Shown in pieces: positions 35,802 to 45,125 of a DNA stretch of 64,000 bases. Each line of letters starts with the position of its first letter. Position 1 is the stretch's first letter. Source of the DNA: Sphingobium limneticum (GTDB lineage Bacteria > Pseudomonadota > Alphaproteobacteria > Sphingomonadales > Sphingomonadaceae). A model generated the notes under the pieces. That model made no database searches. It saw nothing but the letters and a program-made list of their open reading frames with translations, and had not been told where the DNA came from. The DNA lies in NCBI RefSeq assembly GCF_008710155.1, contig NZ_VYPZ01000014.1, positions 24,599-88,598 of the forward strand. Direction: 5' to 3'. The translations under genes and the position numbers were made by a program.

Positions 35802-36637
35802 GTGAGACGGAAGAACCCGCCTATCGCCCGCTGGGCAAGGCGCGCAGCGATGCAGCGCCCGTCGGCGCCCCGCTGGCGCCCAAGCGGCTGGCGCTCGTCA
35901 CCGGCGGGCACCGGCGGCTGGGCGGCATCATTGCCGCCGCACTGGCCAAAGCGGGCCATTCGCTCGCCATCCATGGCAGCCATGACACGCGGCTCGATTC
36001 CCATCTGGCGCTGACCTTCGAGGAGGAAGGGACGGAGTGGGAAGGCTTCGTCGTCGATTTCGCCGATCCCGAAGGGGCAGAGGAACTGGTGGCGCAGGTG
36101 GCGGAGCGTTTCGGTCGCCCCCCCGACATATTGATCAACAGCGCCGCCATTTTCGGTCAGGACCGGCTGGAAACCGTCACCGCCGACGATCTGATGCGCC
36201 ATTATGCGGTCAATTGCGCCGCGCCGACCTTGCTGACCAAGGCGTTTGCGACCGTGCCGGCGGGGGTGGGGGATCGCTGCATCGTCAACATACTCGACCA
36301 GCGCATCGATCATCCTCATGCCGATCAGATGGCCTATACCTTGTCCAAGCTGGCGCTGGCGGGCCTTACGCGTACCAGCGCGAACAGTCTGGCGCCCAGG
36401 GTCCGCGTGAATGGCGTGGCGCCCGGCCTGACCATCGCGACGCCCGATTATGACGAAGCGCAGATGGAGCGGCTGGCGGACCTGATGCCGCTTGGCCGTC
36501 TGCCGCAGGCGGAGCAGATCGCGCAGGCGGTCCTCTATCTGGTGGAAGCGACGGCGGTGACCGGCCAGACCCTCTATGTCGATGGCGGCGCGCACCTTAA
36601 AAGCTATGACCGCGATTTCATGTTTCTGGGCCGGTAA
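35798..36637 (+). CDS. FolM-like pteridine reductase (SDR)
   Basis: 279-residue short-chain dehydrogenase. The nucleotide motif TGGHRRLGG has the Arg-containing form seen in pteridine reductases and FolM, followed by NSAAIFG and the catalytic YTLSKLAL. A ~28-residue N-terminal tail precedes the Rossmann fold. The 4-base overlap with folE strongly suggests a pterin role, such as dihydromonapterin or dihydrobiopterin reduction; this is inference from family and context. Confidence 0.85.
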   Translation: MSETEEPAYRPLGKARSDAAPVGAPLAPKRLALVTGGHRRLGGIIAAALAKAGHSLAIHGSHDTRLDSHLALTFEEEGTEWEGFVVDFADPEGAEELVAQVAERFGRPPDILINSAAIFGQDRLETVTADDLMRHYAVNCAAPTLLTKAFATVPAGVGDRCIVNILDQRIDHPHADQMAYTLSKLALAGLTRTSANSLAPRVRVNGVAPGLTIATPDYDEAQMERLADLMPLGRLPQAEQIAQAVLYLVEATAVTGQTLYVDGGAHLKSYDRDFMFLGR

Positions 36638-36673
36638 AGACCGGCGCGATTTCGACAAATCAGAGGAGAAGGC

Positions 36674-37453
36674 ATGAGCTACGAAACGATTCTGGTCGAA
36701 CAGCGCGATGCCGTGACGCTGATCACACTCAACCGGCCGCAGGCGCTGAACGCGCTGAACAGCCAGGTGCTCAAGGATCTGAGCGCGGCTTTCTCCGCCT
36801 ATGATGCCGATCCGACCCAGCATTGTGCGGTCTTGACCGGTAGCGGTGAGAAGGCTTTCGCCGCCGGCGCGGACATCAAGGAAATGGTGGAGAAGCAGGC
36901 CGCCGACTTCTTCCTGGAGGATTTCTTCTCCGGCTGGCAGACCGGCGTTGTGGCGACCCGCAAGCCCTGGATCGCGGCGGTGCAGGGCTTTGCGCTGGGC
37001 GGCGGGTGCGAGCTGGCGATGATGGCGGACTTCATCATCGCGGGCGATACGGCGAAATTCGGCCAGCCCGAAATCAAGCTGGGCGTGGCGCCGGGCATGG
37101 GCGGGTCGCAGCGCCTGACCCGCGCGGTGGGCAAGGCCAAGGCGATGGAAATGTGCCTGACCGGCCGGATGATGGACGCGGCCGAAGCCGAGCGTGCCGG
37201 GCTGGTGAGCCGCATCGTACCAGCCGCCGAATTGCTGGACGAAGCGCTCAGGACCGCCGCGACGATCGCCGCGCTGCCGCCGATGGCCGCAATGGTGAAC
37301 AAGGAAATGGTCAATATCGCCTTCGAAACCGGCCTGGCGCAGGGGCTGCTGACCGAGCGGCGCCTGTTCCAGATCCTCACGGCTACCGAGGACAAGAAGG
37401 AAGGCATGACCGCCTTCGTCGAAAAGCGCGCCGGCGTCTGGAAGGGGCGCTAA
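36674..37453 (+). CDS. enoyl-CoA hydratase
   Basis: Crotonase-family enzyme of 259 residues, about the size of mitochondrial-type ECHS1 and bacterial short-chain hydratases. Both catalytic glutamates are visible: [11 protein letters not shown] and [20 protein letters not shown]; the oxyanion loop [11 protein letters not shown] is intact. AGAGGAGAAGGC lies just before ATG 36674. Ends at a strong hairpin. Confidence 0.94.
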   Translation: MSYETILVEQRDAVTLITLNRPQALNALNSQVLKDLSAAFSAYDADPTQHCAVLTGSGEKAFAAGADIKEMVEKQAADFFLEDFFSGWQTGVVATRKPWIAAVQGFALGGGCELAMMADFIIAGDTAKFGQPEIKLGVAPGMGGSQRLTRAVGKAKAMEMCLTGRMMDAAEAERAGLVSRIVPAAELLDEALRTAATIAALPPMAAMVNKEMVNIAFETGLAQGLLTERRLFQILTATEDKKEGMTAFVEKRAGVWKGR

Positions 37454-37464
37454 GCAATTATAGG

Positions 37465-37496
37465 GAGGGTTCCCCGGCCTGCGCCGGGGAGCCCTC
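37465..37496. terminator. hairpin after enoyl-CoA hydratase
   Basis: GAGGGTTCCCCGG / CCGGGGAGCCCTC, a 13-bp stem with one G-T wobble and a 6-base loop CCTGCG, 11 bases after the stop. Same palindrome family as 28940-28969. Confidence 0.7.
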
Positions 37497-37757
37497 GTTA
37501 TTAGTCAGCATCGTAGCATCTTAGGATGTGCTGACTTTAAACGCCTTTCACCAGACGCCAATGGATTGAAGGCGGGGTCGTATCTAAGCCTCTCATAATA
37601 TTTTGATTATCTCGCCAGGCCGTTAGAAAATCTCATTGGTCCGTGGCGGAGTTGCCCGGCACTCTCGTTTCACAAGGAAACGCAGAAACGAACGCGGGAG
37701 GGGTCGCCCATCGGTGCGCCCTCCTTGCTGCTGCGTCTTGAAAACAGGGAGTCTTGC
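37497..37757 (+). promoter_or_regulatory. leader/promoter region of TonB receptor with stem-loops
   Basis: No gene is seen in this 261-base gap. An inverted repeat GTCAGCA...TGCTGAC is at about 37504-37535. From 37670 the sequence looks structured: TTTC-ACAA-GGAAA, then CGCAG (37681-37685) pairing with CTGCG (37731-37735) around GGAGGG (37697-37702)/CCCTCC (37719-37724). An AT-rich stretch at about 37590-37635 is a possible promoter. Confidence 0.4.
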
Positions 37758-40133
37758 ATGTCCGTTGCCTCGTCCATTCGTCTATCCTCTCGCGCCGCGC
37801 TGCTGCTGGCCTCCGCCGTCGGAGCGTTGAGCGCGGCCCATGCGCAGGAAGGCGAAGAGAGCAGCATCACCGTCACCGGTCGCCGCATCTCGCAATCTGC
37901 CGAAGCGATCGGCGAGGACAAGGTCACAAACGTCGTCGCGGTGACGCGTGAAGCGCTGCTGTCCGCGCCGTCGGGTATTTCGGGCCTCAAGATGCTGGAG
38001 CAGCTGCCCGGCTTTAACGTGCAGACCGACGGTGCGCTTGGCCTCTATGAATTTGGCAACAGCGTTCAGACCCGTGCCTTCAATCTGGACCAGATCGGCT
38101 TTGTGGTCGATGGCATCCCCACCGGCCGCAGCGACGCCTTTGGCGGCAGCCCGGTCTTCCGTTATGTCGACAATGAAAATCTGGGCGTGGTGGAAGCGGC
38201 CGTGGGCGCGGGCGATGTCGGCCTGCCCAGCTACTCCACGCTCGGCCCGGTAGTGCAATATAACAGCATCGACCCGCAGAAGGAGGCCGGCCTGTTCGTG
38301 TCGCAAAGCTTCGGCGATTTCGACATGAAGCGCACCTTCATCCGCGCCAGCACCGGGCAGGTCGGGCCGTTCCGCGCCTATGTCAGCCGGACCAAGCTGA
38401 ACACCGACCTGTGGCGCGGCGACGGCACGGTCGATCGCGAACATTGGGAAGCCATGGTCCACGCCGATCTGGGCGGCGACAGCTGGGCGCGATTCAAGTT
38501 CGTGTCGAACAAGTTCAACGATTTCGATTCCCCGTCGCTGACCCGCGCCCAATATCTGACCGGGACGGACGTTGGCGGAAAGAGCGGCCGGGATCGCGGC
38601 TATATCTCGGTCGTCCCCAATACAACGCCGGGCTTCGCGCCGGTCGCCGGTGGCCCCGCCTATAGCAACGCCAACTATGCCTATACCAACACGCTCGCGA
38701 TCAACGTGCGCGACGACAAGCTGTATGGCGGCACGGTCCATGCCGGGATCGCCGATGGCGTCTGGGCCGAAGCGACCGCTTATTATGAGGATAAGGGCGG
38801 CTATGGCGTGTCGCCCGACACTTATGCCAACAGCCTGCTGCAATATCAGCGGCAGACGGCGGCGGGCATCGCGCTCTTCTCGCCCAAGGGCACCCAATAT
38901 GGCCTGTCGACCGTGGGTGGCGAGCGTTATGGCCTGACCACCAAGCTGCACTGGGAAATCGGCGCCCATGCGCTGGAAGCCGGCTTGTGGGGTGAAGTCG
39001 ACATCTACAACCGCACCCAGGCGCGCTACAACACGACCGACGGCTCGCCCGCCAGCGCGCCCAACCTCAACGAACTGGTCTATGTTCGCCGTAACTATCA
39101 GTCGGAACGCAACACCACGCAGGCGTTCGTCAAGGATCGCATCTCGCTGGCCGATGACAGCCTGATCTTCGATCTGGGGATCAAGGCGCTGAACATCGAC
39201 TATCGTTACAGCGGCTATCGCGACTTCAACGATTATTATCGCAATGCCGGGACGACGGCCGCGCCGCGCTGGGTGCCGGGCTGGGGGCCAAAGCAGCTGC
39301 GCGCCAATTATAGCGATGCGTTCCTGCCGATGGCGGGCGTCCTCTACAAGCTGGACAATCAGAGCCAGATTTTCGCGTCCTATGCGGAAAATATGGCCCT
39401 GCCCAAGGGGCTGGACGACGTCTTTTCCGTATCGCTGAACAGCAGCGCGGCGGGTGTTCCGGCGCCGGCGCCCGAACGGTCGCAGAATTTCGAGGCGGGT
39501 GTCCGCACCAATCAGGGCGAATTCTACGCTTCCTATGCGGTCTATTACACCAAGTTCAAGAACCGCATCCAGTCGATCGGGTCGATCCTGCCCGGCACCA
39601 CCAACGTCATCGAAACCTTCTTCCAGAATGTCGGCCGGGTGAGCGCCTATGGCGCGGAATTCAGCGGCACGTACAAGCCGCGCTACCTGAATGGCCTCGC
39701 TTATTTCAACCTCAACGCGACCTATAACAAGGCCAAGTTCAAGGACGATATCACCACCGCGACGCTGACCTATCGCACGGACGGCAAATATATCCCCGAC
39801 AGCGCCAAGTGGATCGTCAATGGCGGCGTGACCATCGAACCGGCAAGCTGGCTGGTGGGCAACTTCTCCGGCAAATATACCTCGCGCCGCTGGTCGACCT
39901 TCGACAATTCGGCCGGGTCCAGCGTGAAGGGCTTCACCGTGTTCAGTGCCTATGTCGACATTGGCGACGGCATCAGCCTGGGCCCGGTCAAGGGTGTGAA
40001 GGCGCGGTTCAACGTCGACAATATCTTCGACAAGGATACGCTGTCCTTCATCACCCCGGCGGTGACGGGCGACGGCAATTTCCGTCCGCTGTCGCCGCGC
40101 ACCTTCCAGTTCACCATTTCGGGTGAAATCTGA
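37758..40133 (+). CDS. TonB-dependent receptor
   Basis: Outer-membrane active-transport receptor, 791 residues with a signal peptide ending SAAHA-QE. The plug begins with SITVTGRRISQSAEAIGEDKV (TonB-box region) and contains LPGFNVQTDGALGLYEFGNSVQTRAFNLDQIGFVVDGIP; the barrel ends with the aromatic-rich FQFTISGEI. AGGGAG lies 8 bases before ATG 37758; the longer frame is rejected. The stop overlaps the dipeptidase start by one base (TGATG), suggesting the pair handles a peptide-type substrate. Confidence 0.93.
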   Translation: MSVASSIRLSSRAALLLASAVGALSAAHAQEGEESSITVTGRRISQSAEAIGEDKVTNVVAVTREALLSAPSGISGLKMLEQLPGFNVQTDGALGLYEFGNSVQTRAFNLDQIGFVVDGIPTGRSDAFGGSPVFRYVDNENLGVVEAAVGAGDVGLPSYSTLGPVVQYNSIDPQKEAGLFVSQSFGDFDMKRTFIRASTGQVGPFRAYVSRTKLNTDLWRGDGTVDREHWEAMVHADLGGDSWARFKFVSNKFNDFDSPSLTRAQYLTGTDVGGKSGRDRGYISVVPNTTPGFAPVAGGPAYSNANYAYTNTLAINVRDDKLYGGTVHAGIADGVWAEATAYYEDKGGYGVSPDTYANSLLQYQRQTAAGIALFSPKGTQYGLSTVGGERYGLTTKLHWEIGAHALEAGLWGEVDIYNRTQARYNTTDGSPASAPNLNELVYVRRNYQSERNTTQAFVKDRISLADDSLIFDLGIKALNIDYRYSGYRDFNDYYRNAGTTAAPRWVPGWGPKQLRANYSDAFLPMAGVLYKLDNQSQIFASYAENMALPKGLDDVFSVSLNSSAAGVPAPAPERSQNFEAGVRTNQGEFYASYAVYYTKFKNRIQSIGSILPGTTNVIETFFQNVGRVSAYGAEFSGTYKPRYLNGLAYFNLNATYNKAKFKDDITTATLTYRTDGKYIPDSAKWIVNGGVTIEPASWLVGNFSGKYTSRRWSTFDNSAGSSVKGFTVFSAYVDIGDGISLGPVKGVKARFNVDNIFDKDTLSFITPAVTGDGNFRPLSPRTFQFTISGEI

Positions 40134-41362
40134 TGCGGACCGCTTTGATGATGGGGGCGGCGCTTATGGCGCTGCTCCCGCTGACCGCGCAGGCGGAGGC
40201 GCCCGTCGTCACGAAGCAGGTGTATCAGCTGCACCAGAAGCTGCTGACGCTGGACAGCCATCTCGACACGCCGACCTCGCTCGACCTGCCTGGCTGGTCG
40301 ATCGAGGATGGGCATGAGGTGCATGGCGACTATACCCAGGTCGACCTGCCCCGCATGAAGAAGGGCGGCCTGGATGGCGGCTTCTGGGCGATCTATACGG
40401 GGCAGGGGCCGGTGACGATCGAGGGCTTCCGCAAGGCGCGCGACTTTGCGATCCTGCGCGGCCTGTCGATCCGCAACATGGTGGCGGCGGACCCGGCCAA
40501 TTTCGCTCTGGCGCTGGAGGCGAAGGACGCCGCGCCGATCGCGGCTGCGGGCAAGCGGGTCGTCTATCTGTCGATCGAAAACGCCTATCCGCTGGGTGAG
40601 GACGTCACCCTGCTCAAGACCTTCTACGATATCGGCGTGCGCGTGTCGGGCTTCGCCCATTTTGCGCATAATCAGTTTGCCGACAGCAGCACCGATCCGT
40701 CGGGCAAGCCGCGCTTCGGTGGTCTCAGCCCGCTCGGCAAGGAATTGCTGAAGGAAATGAATCGCCTGGGCATCGTGCCCGACGCGTCGCACAGTTCGGA
40801 TCAGGTGCTGGACGATCTGCTGGCGCTGTCCACCACGCCGATCATCCTGACTCATTCGGGTTGCAAGGCGATTTACGGCCATCCACGCAACATCGACGAC
40901 GATCATCTCAAAGCCCTGGCGGCCAAGGGTGGCGTCATCCAGATGAACGCCTATGGCACCTATCTGCGCGCGTCCAAGCCCAATCCGCAGCGGCAGGAGG
41001 CGTTGAAGGCGCTGTTCGGCCAATTGCGCGAGGACGCGAAACTGTCGCCGGAAAAGCGCGCCGAACTGCTGGCCAAGCGGCAGGAGATCGACCGGCTCTA
41101 TCCCGATACCGACCGGCCGACCTTCGACGATTTCATGGCACATATGCTCCATGCGCTCAAAGTCGTGGGGCCTGACCATGTCGGCGTCGGCGCCGATTGG
41201 GACGGTGGCGGCGGCGTGGTCGGCATGGAAGATGTCGTCGACCTGCCCAAGATCACCGCTGCTTTGCTCAAGGCCGGCTATAGCGAGGCCGATATCCAGA
41301 AGATCTGGTCCGGCAATGTGCTGCGAGTTTTGGCGGCGAACGAGGCCGGCAAGGGCAAGTGA
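40133..41362 (+). CDS. membrane dipeptidase, peptidase family M19
   Basis: Zinc dipeptidase of 409 residues with a signal peptide (LMALLPLTAQA). M19 metal ligands are seen in LLTLDSHLDTP (HxD), YLSIENAYPL (bridging Glu), IILTHSGCKA and a further His in YGHPRN, with Asp in VGVGADWDGGGG. Secreted to the periplasm, it would cleave dipeptides, including D- or modified ones. Coupled by TGATG to the TonB receptor, so it probably hydrolyses what that receptor brings in. Confidence 0.93.
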   Translation: MRTALMMGAALMALLPLTAQAEAPVVTKQVYQLHQKLLTLDSHLDTPTSLDLPGWSIEDGHEVHGDYTQVDLPRMKKGGLDGGFWAIYTGQGPVTIEGFRKARDFAILRGLSIRNMVAADPANFALALEAKDAAPIAAAGKRVVYLSIENAYPLGEDVTLLKTFYDIGVRVSGFAHFAHNQFADSSTDPSGKPRFGGLSPLGKELLKEMNRLGIVPDASHSSDQVLDDLLALSTTPIILTHSGCKAIYGHPRNIDDDHLKALAAKGGVIQMNAYGTYLRASKPNPQRQEALKALFGQLREDAKLSPEKRAELLAKRQEIDRLYPDTDRPTFDDFMAHMLHALKVVGPDHVGVGADWDGGGGVVGMEDVVDLPKITAALLKAGYSEADIQKIWSGNVLRVLAANEAGKGK

Positions 41363-41506
41363 GGCCCTGGGCTGCAAGGGCCTGTTGTCGACATTCGGGC
41401 CACGGTTGAAGGCGGGCGGCGCAATCGATACGCGAAAGTCAATCGACGCCGCCCTTTGACCTCGCTAAGGGAGTCGGGATGGATAGAATGCGGTCGCATC
41501 ACGCTT

Positions 41507-42142
41507 ATGCAGCATAAGCCCAAGCGCAGCCGGGCGATTGCCCTGCCCGGTGGCGAATTTCGCGCCCGCGCCACCGAATATCTCGATTTCCTCGCCGCCT
41601 GGGTGAAGAAGCCGCGTCAGACGGCGTCTGTGGTGCCGTCCAGCCGCTATCTGGCCAAGCTGATGGTGGCGCAGATCGATCCGCAGGGTGGTCGCGTGCT
41701 GGAGCTGGGCGGCGGCACCGGCGTCTTTACTCGCGCCATTTTGGAAACCGGGCTGTCGGCGGACAAGCTGGAGGTGGTGGAAATCAACCCCGCCTTCGCG
41801 CGCGGCCTGCGCCGGCATTTCCCGCATGTGTCGATCCTGGAAACGCCCGCGCAGATCGTGTCGACCGCGACCGCCGGGCAGCCGGGCGATTATCAGACCG
41901 TGGTCAGTGGCCTGCCGCTGCTGGCGATGGATCGCTACATGCACTTCGATATATTGTCCGAATCCTTCCGCATGTTACGGCCGGGCGGCAGCTTCGTGCA
42001 GTTCACCTATTCCATGCGGCCGCCGGTCAATCGCGACGTGATGGAGGCGCTGGGGCTGGATGTCGTGCGCGCGGGCCAGACCGTGCGCAATTTTCCGCCC
42101 GCTACGGTCTTCCGCTTCTCCCGGCGCGGCGAGCAGGACTGA
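41507..42142 (+). CDS. class I SAM methyltransferase, PmtA-like
   Basis: Methyltransferase of about 211 residues with the SAM motif VLELGGGTGVFTRAIL, acidic loop VVEINPAFARGLRRHFP, and VVSGLPLLAMDRY. The pattern near the N-terminus (DFLAAWVKKPRQTASVVPSSRYLAKLM) is that of phospholipid N-methyltransferase PmtA and rRNA dimethylase relatives. Phosphatidylethanolamine methylation is plausible but unproven. ATG 41507 is preferred; the open frame begins at TTG 41456. Confidence 0.82.
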   Translation: MQHKPKRSRAIALPGGEFRARATEYLDFLAAWVKKPRQTASVVPSSRYLAKLMVAQIDPQGGRVLELGGGTGVFTRAILETGLSADKLEVVEINPAFARGLRRHFPHVSILETPAQIVSTATAGQPGDYQTVVSGLPLLAMDRYMHFDILSESFRMLRPGGSFVQFTYSMRPPVNRDVMEALGLDVVRAGQTVRNFPPATVFRFSRRGEQD

Positions 42143-42159
42143 GTCGATCGAGTTTGTGG

Positions 42160-42196
42160 AAAAGGGGGCCGCATCGGGCGATGCGGCCCCCTTTTT
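42160..42196. terminator. bidirectional rho-independent terminator
   Basis: A 16-bp perfect stem AAAAGGGGGCCGCATC / GATGCGGCCCCCTTTT with loop GGGC and a T-run on both strands. It serves the methyltransferase (plus) and the RcnB-like gene (minus), whose stops face it. Confidence 0.95.
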
Positions 42197-42199
42197 GCG

Positions 42200-42775
42200 T
42201 CAGTAGAAAGCGCCGTAGATCACGTCCACGACCTTGCGCGTGCGGGTGCGGACCAGCAGCAGGTCGGGGCCGTAGCGCACCCAGCGATAGCCGGGCGGCG
42301 GGGCGCCCACGCCCAAAGTGCGATAGTCTTCATAATAATAGCGCGACGACAGGAAGATGGACGGCAGCAACAGGCCGATCGTCCAGCGGCGATAGCGATA
42401 GCCATGGGGATATTGGAAGCCGGGCCGGTGGATCGGTCTGAAATGCGGCGGTCGGCCGGCACCGGGGCGATGTGGCGGCTGGGGCTTGGGTGGCTGGGGC
42501 CGGCCCGGACGGGGCGGCTGGATGGCGGGGCCACCTGTGCCGGGTCGCGGAGGCTGGACCGCAGGCCCGCCGGGGCGGACCGGCTGAACGGCTGGACCAC
42601 CCGGCCTGGGCGGTTGGGGTCGGGGCGGCTGTGGTCTGGGCGGTTGCGGTCGTGGCTGTTGGGATTGGGGCGGATTGGGCCGCGATGGCGGGCGATCATG
42701 CTGCTGTTGCTGGGCCAGCGCTATGTCCGGCGTGACGATGAGCGCGATCGAAAGAAACAGGACTGCCTTTTTCAC
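42200..42775 (-). CDS. RcnB-family periplasmic protein with proline-rich repeats
   Basis: 191 residues with a signal peptide (IALIVTPDIALA-Q). Residues 25-105 are a Pro/Arg/Gln-rich tract built of PRPQPP and RPGGPAVQP repeats. The C-terminal RcnB-type domain has PPPGYRWVRYGPDLLLV and ends VVDVIYGAFY. RcnB modulates nickel/cobalt efflux in E. coli; most homologues in sphingomonads have no known role. Confidence 0.82.
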   Translation of the reverse strand: MKKAVLFLSIALIVTPDIALAQQQQHDRPPSRPNPPQSQQPRPQPPRPQPPRPQPPRPGGPAVQPVRPGGPAVQPPRPGTGGPAIQPPRPGRPQPPKPQPPHRPGAGRPPHFRPIHRPGFQYPHGYRYRRWTIGLLLPSIFLSSRYYYEDYRTLGVGAPPPGYRWVRYGPDLLLVRTRTRKVVDVIYGAFY

Positions 42776-42904
42776 GGGGCCTTCTCCGCTTATGGGAGGC
42801 GGAAGCTATGCCCATCCTGTTGCCCGAGCAATGTTTTTCGCGCCGGTTGTATCAGGCCGCCGCAGCCCTATCTTTGGCGCGACTAAGCAGGGGCAGAGCC
42901 ATCC

Positions 42905-43837
42905 ATGGCATCCATCATTGAAATCAAAGGCCTGACGAAACGCTATGCGTCGGGTTTCGAGGCGCTCAAGGGCGTCGACCTGTCGATCGAGGAAGGGGAG
43001 ATTTTCGCATTGCTGGGGCCGAACGGCGCCGGCAAGACGACGATGATCTCCATCATCTGCGGCATCGCCCGCGCGAGCGGGGGCAGCGTGACCGTGGCCG
43101 GCCATGACATCGTCCGCGACTATCGCGGCGCGCGCACGGCGATCGGCCTGGTGCCGCAGGAGTTGCATACGGACCAGTTCGAGCAGGTAATCGACACGGT
43201 GCGCCTGAGCCGCGGGCTTTTCGGTCTGCCGCGCAACGACGCCTATGTGGAAAAGATCCTGCGCGACCTGTCGCTGTGGGACAAGCGCAACAATCGGATC
43301 ATCGAATTGTCGGGCGGCATGAAGCGGCGGGTGATGATCGCCAAGGCGCTGAGCCACGAACCGCGCGTGCTGTTTCTGGACGAGCCGACCGCTGGCGTCG
43401 ATGTCGAACTGCGCCGCGATATGTGGAAGCTGATCGGCGAATTGCGCCAGACCGGCGTGACCATCATCCTGACCACCCATTATATCGAGGAGGCCGAGGA
43501 AATGGCCGACCGGGTGGGTGTGATCAACCGGGGCGAATTGATGCTGGTCGAGGAAAAGACCGCGCTCATGAAGAAGCTGGGCAAGAAGACGCTGAGCGTC
43601 GTGCTGGCCGACCCGATGGAGAGCGTGCCCGCCGAACTGGCGGAATGGAACGTCACGCTGAACGCCGATGGCCATGAAATCGAATATATTTTCGATACGC
43701 AGGCAGAGCGGACCGGCGTGTCGTCATTGCTGCGCAAACTGGGCGATCTGGGCATCGGCTACAAGGATCTCAACACCAAGCAGAGCAGCCTGGAGGATAT
43801 TTTCGTCAGCCTCGTCCATCAGGAGAAGGCCGCATGA
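42905..43837 (+). CDS. ABC transporter ATP-binding protein (YadG-like)
   Basis: 310-residue ATPase: Walker [14 protein letters not shown]-loop LVPQELH, signature [16 protein letters not shown], Walker [13 protein letters not shown] and H-loop [14 protein letters not shown] ~80-residue C-terminal extension ends in [11 protein letters not shown], as in ABC-2 exporters of the YadG type. Its stop overlaps the permease start (ATGA). Confidence 0.93.
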   Translation: MASIIEIKGLTKRYASGFEALKGVDLSIEEGEIFALLGPNGAGKTTMISIICGIARASGGSVTVAGHDIVRDYRGARTAIGLVPQELHTDQFEQVIDTVRLSRGLFGLPRNDAYVEKILRDLSLWDKRNNRIIELSGGMKRRVMIAKALSHEPRVLFLDEPTAGVDVELRRDMWKLIGELRQTGVTIILTTHYIEEAEEMADRVGVINRGELMLVEEKTALMKKLGKKTLSVVLADPMESVPAELAEWNVTLNADGHEIEYIFDTQAERTGVSSLLRKLGDLGIGYKDLNTKQSSLEDIFVSLVHQEKAA

Positions 43838-44604
43838 GCCTCCAGAATTTCCACGCCATCGCGTCCATCTACAAGTTCGAGCTGCACCGTTTTCGCCGCA
43901 CCTGGCTGACCGGCCTGCTGGTGCCGGTCATCACCACGACGCTCTATTTCGTCGTGTTCGGCGGCGCGATCGGATCGCGCATGACGGAGGTGGACGGCAT
44001 CGCCTATGGCGCTTTCATCGTGCCCGGCCTCATCATGATGTCGATGCTGACCGAAAGCATCTTCAACGCCAGTTTCGGCATCTATATGCCCAAATATAGC
44101 GGCACCATCTATGAACTGCTGTCGGCGCCCATTTCCGCCACGGAAACGGTGATCGCCTATGTCGGCGCGGCGGCGACCAAGTCGCTGATCGTGGGGACGA
44201 TCATCTTCCTGACCGCGCATCTGTTCGTCGATATCCATGTCGCGCACCCCTTCGCCATGGCGGGGTTCATGCTGTTGATCGCGATCAGCTTCTGCCTGTT
44301 CGGTTTCATCCTGGGCATCTGGGCGCAGGGGTTCGAACAGTTGCAGGTGATCCCGCTGCTGGTGGTGACGCCGCTGACGTTCCTGGGCGGCGCCTTCTAT
44401 TCGGTGCATATGCTGGCGGACCCGTGGCGCACGATGACGCTGTTCAACCCGATCGTCTATCTGATCTCGGGCTTTCGCTGGACCTTCTTCGGTCGGGGCG
44501 ACGTGGCGATCGAATATAGCCTGTTGTTCGTCGCGGCGATGCTGATCCTGTGCATCGCCATCATCGGCTGGATGTTCCGGACCGGCTATCGGCTGAAGAA
44601 ATGA
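43834..44604 (+). CDS. ABC-2 type transporter permease (YadH-like)
   Basis: 256-residue permease with six hydrophobic segments (first [20 protein letters not shown]; conserved [18 protein letters not shown] and [17 protein letters not shown]), closely following the YadH pattern. With the preceding ATPase it forms a two-gene exporter. Substrate unknown. Confidence 0.93.
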   Translation: MSLQNFHAIASIYKFELHRFRRTWLTGLLVPVITTTLYFVVFGGAIGSRMTEVDGIAYGAFIVPGLIMMSMLTESIFNASFGIYMPKYSGTIYELLSAPISATETVIAYVGAAATKSLIVGTIIFLTAHLFVDIHVAHPFAMAGFMLLIAISFCLFGFILGIWAQGFEQLQVIPLLVVTPLTFLGGAFYSVHMLADPWRTMTLFNPIVYLISGFRWTFFGRGDVAIEYSLLFVAAMLILCIAIIGWMFRTGYRLKK

Positions 44605-44607
44605 AAA

Positions 44608-44626
44608 GGGCGGCCATTGGCCGCCC
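44608..44626 (+). terminator. hairpin after ABC permease
   Basis: GGGCGGCC-ATT-GGCCGCCC, an 8-bp perfect stem 4 bases after the stop; only a weak T-rich tail follows. Confidence 0.6.
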
Positions 44627-44661
44627 GCATTGTTTGACAGGTCAGGTGTCTTTTGTTTTCC

Positions 44662-44704
44662 GCATTTTGCGAGCCGTCATCTATTCCAGATGACTTCAAA
44701 ATGC
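44662..44704. repeat. nested palindrome
   Basis: Outer arms GCATTTTG (44662-44669) and CAAAATGC (44697-44704) enclose a second hairpin GTCATCT-ATTCC-AGATGAC (44676-44694). It resembles the CTAGAGCATTTT-type dispersed elements of alphaproteobacteria and sits downstream of both neighbouring genes. Confidence 0.65.
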
Positions 44705-44714
44705 TCTAGCCTTT

Positions 44715-45035
44715 TCAGGCCGCCTGGCTTTCCGGCGTGACGGCGAACAGGGTCTTGCCCTTATATTTGTCGTCGGTTTCGTTGTAGAGGCCGTACATCG
44801 CCTCGAACGCTTGATCCAGCACCTGGATGTCCGACAGACCGACCAGCTTGAACGTGCCCAGCTTCAATTCGCGTGGGGGGACGCCATTGCGGTCCGTGGT
44901 CACGGCGTCGATGAACATCTCATCGTGGCGCGTGTAGAGGATGTGGGGCGCCAGCGTGACGACCATTTTATTATAGGTCACCTTCAGGCACTTCTGGAGC
45001 GCGATCGCTTCAAAAATCTCGGTCGGGGCTTGCAT
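44715..45035 (-). CDS. small protein with WYL-like pattern
   Basis: 106-residue cytoplasmic protein. The order IALQKCLKVTYNK, LAPHILYTRHDEMFIDAVTTD, RELKLGTFKLVGLSDIQVLDQAF follows the ligand-binding WYL domain of transcription regulators, but no HTH part is present. Whether it is a free-standing WYL protein needs a profile search. Start ATG 45035. Confidence 0.6.
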   Translation of the reverse strand: MQAPTEIFEAIALQKCLKVTYNKMVVTLAPHILYTRHDEMFIDAVTTDRNGVPPRELKLGTFKLVGLSDIQVLDQAFEAMYGLYNETDDKYKGKTLFAVTPESQAA

Positions 45036-45125
45036 GATTTCGCTTCCCTGACCGATTTGCGTGATTCTTTCAATTGCTTTGTGCGCTGCACCATGTCTCT
45101 TCCGTGCAATCGCCGCGACGAAGCG

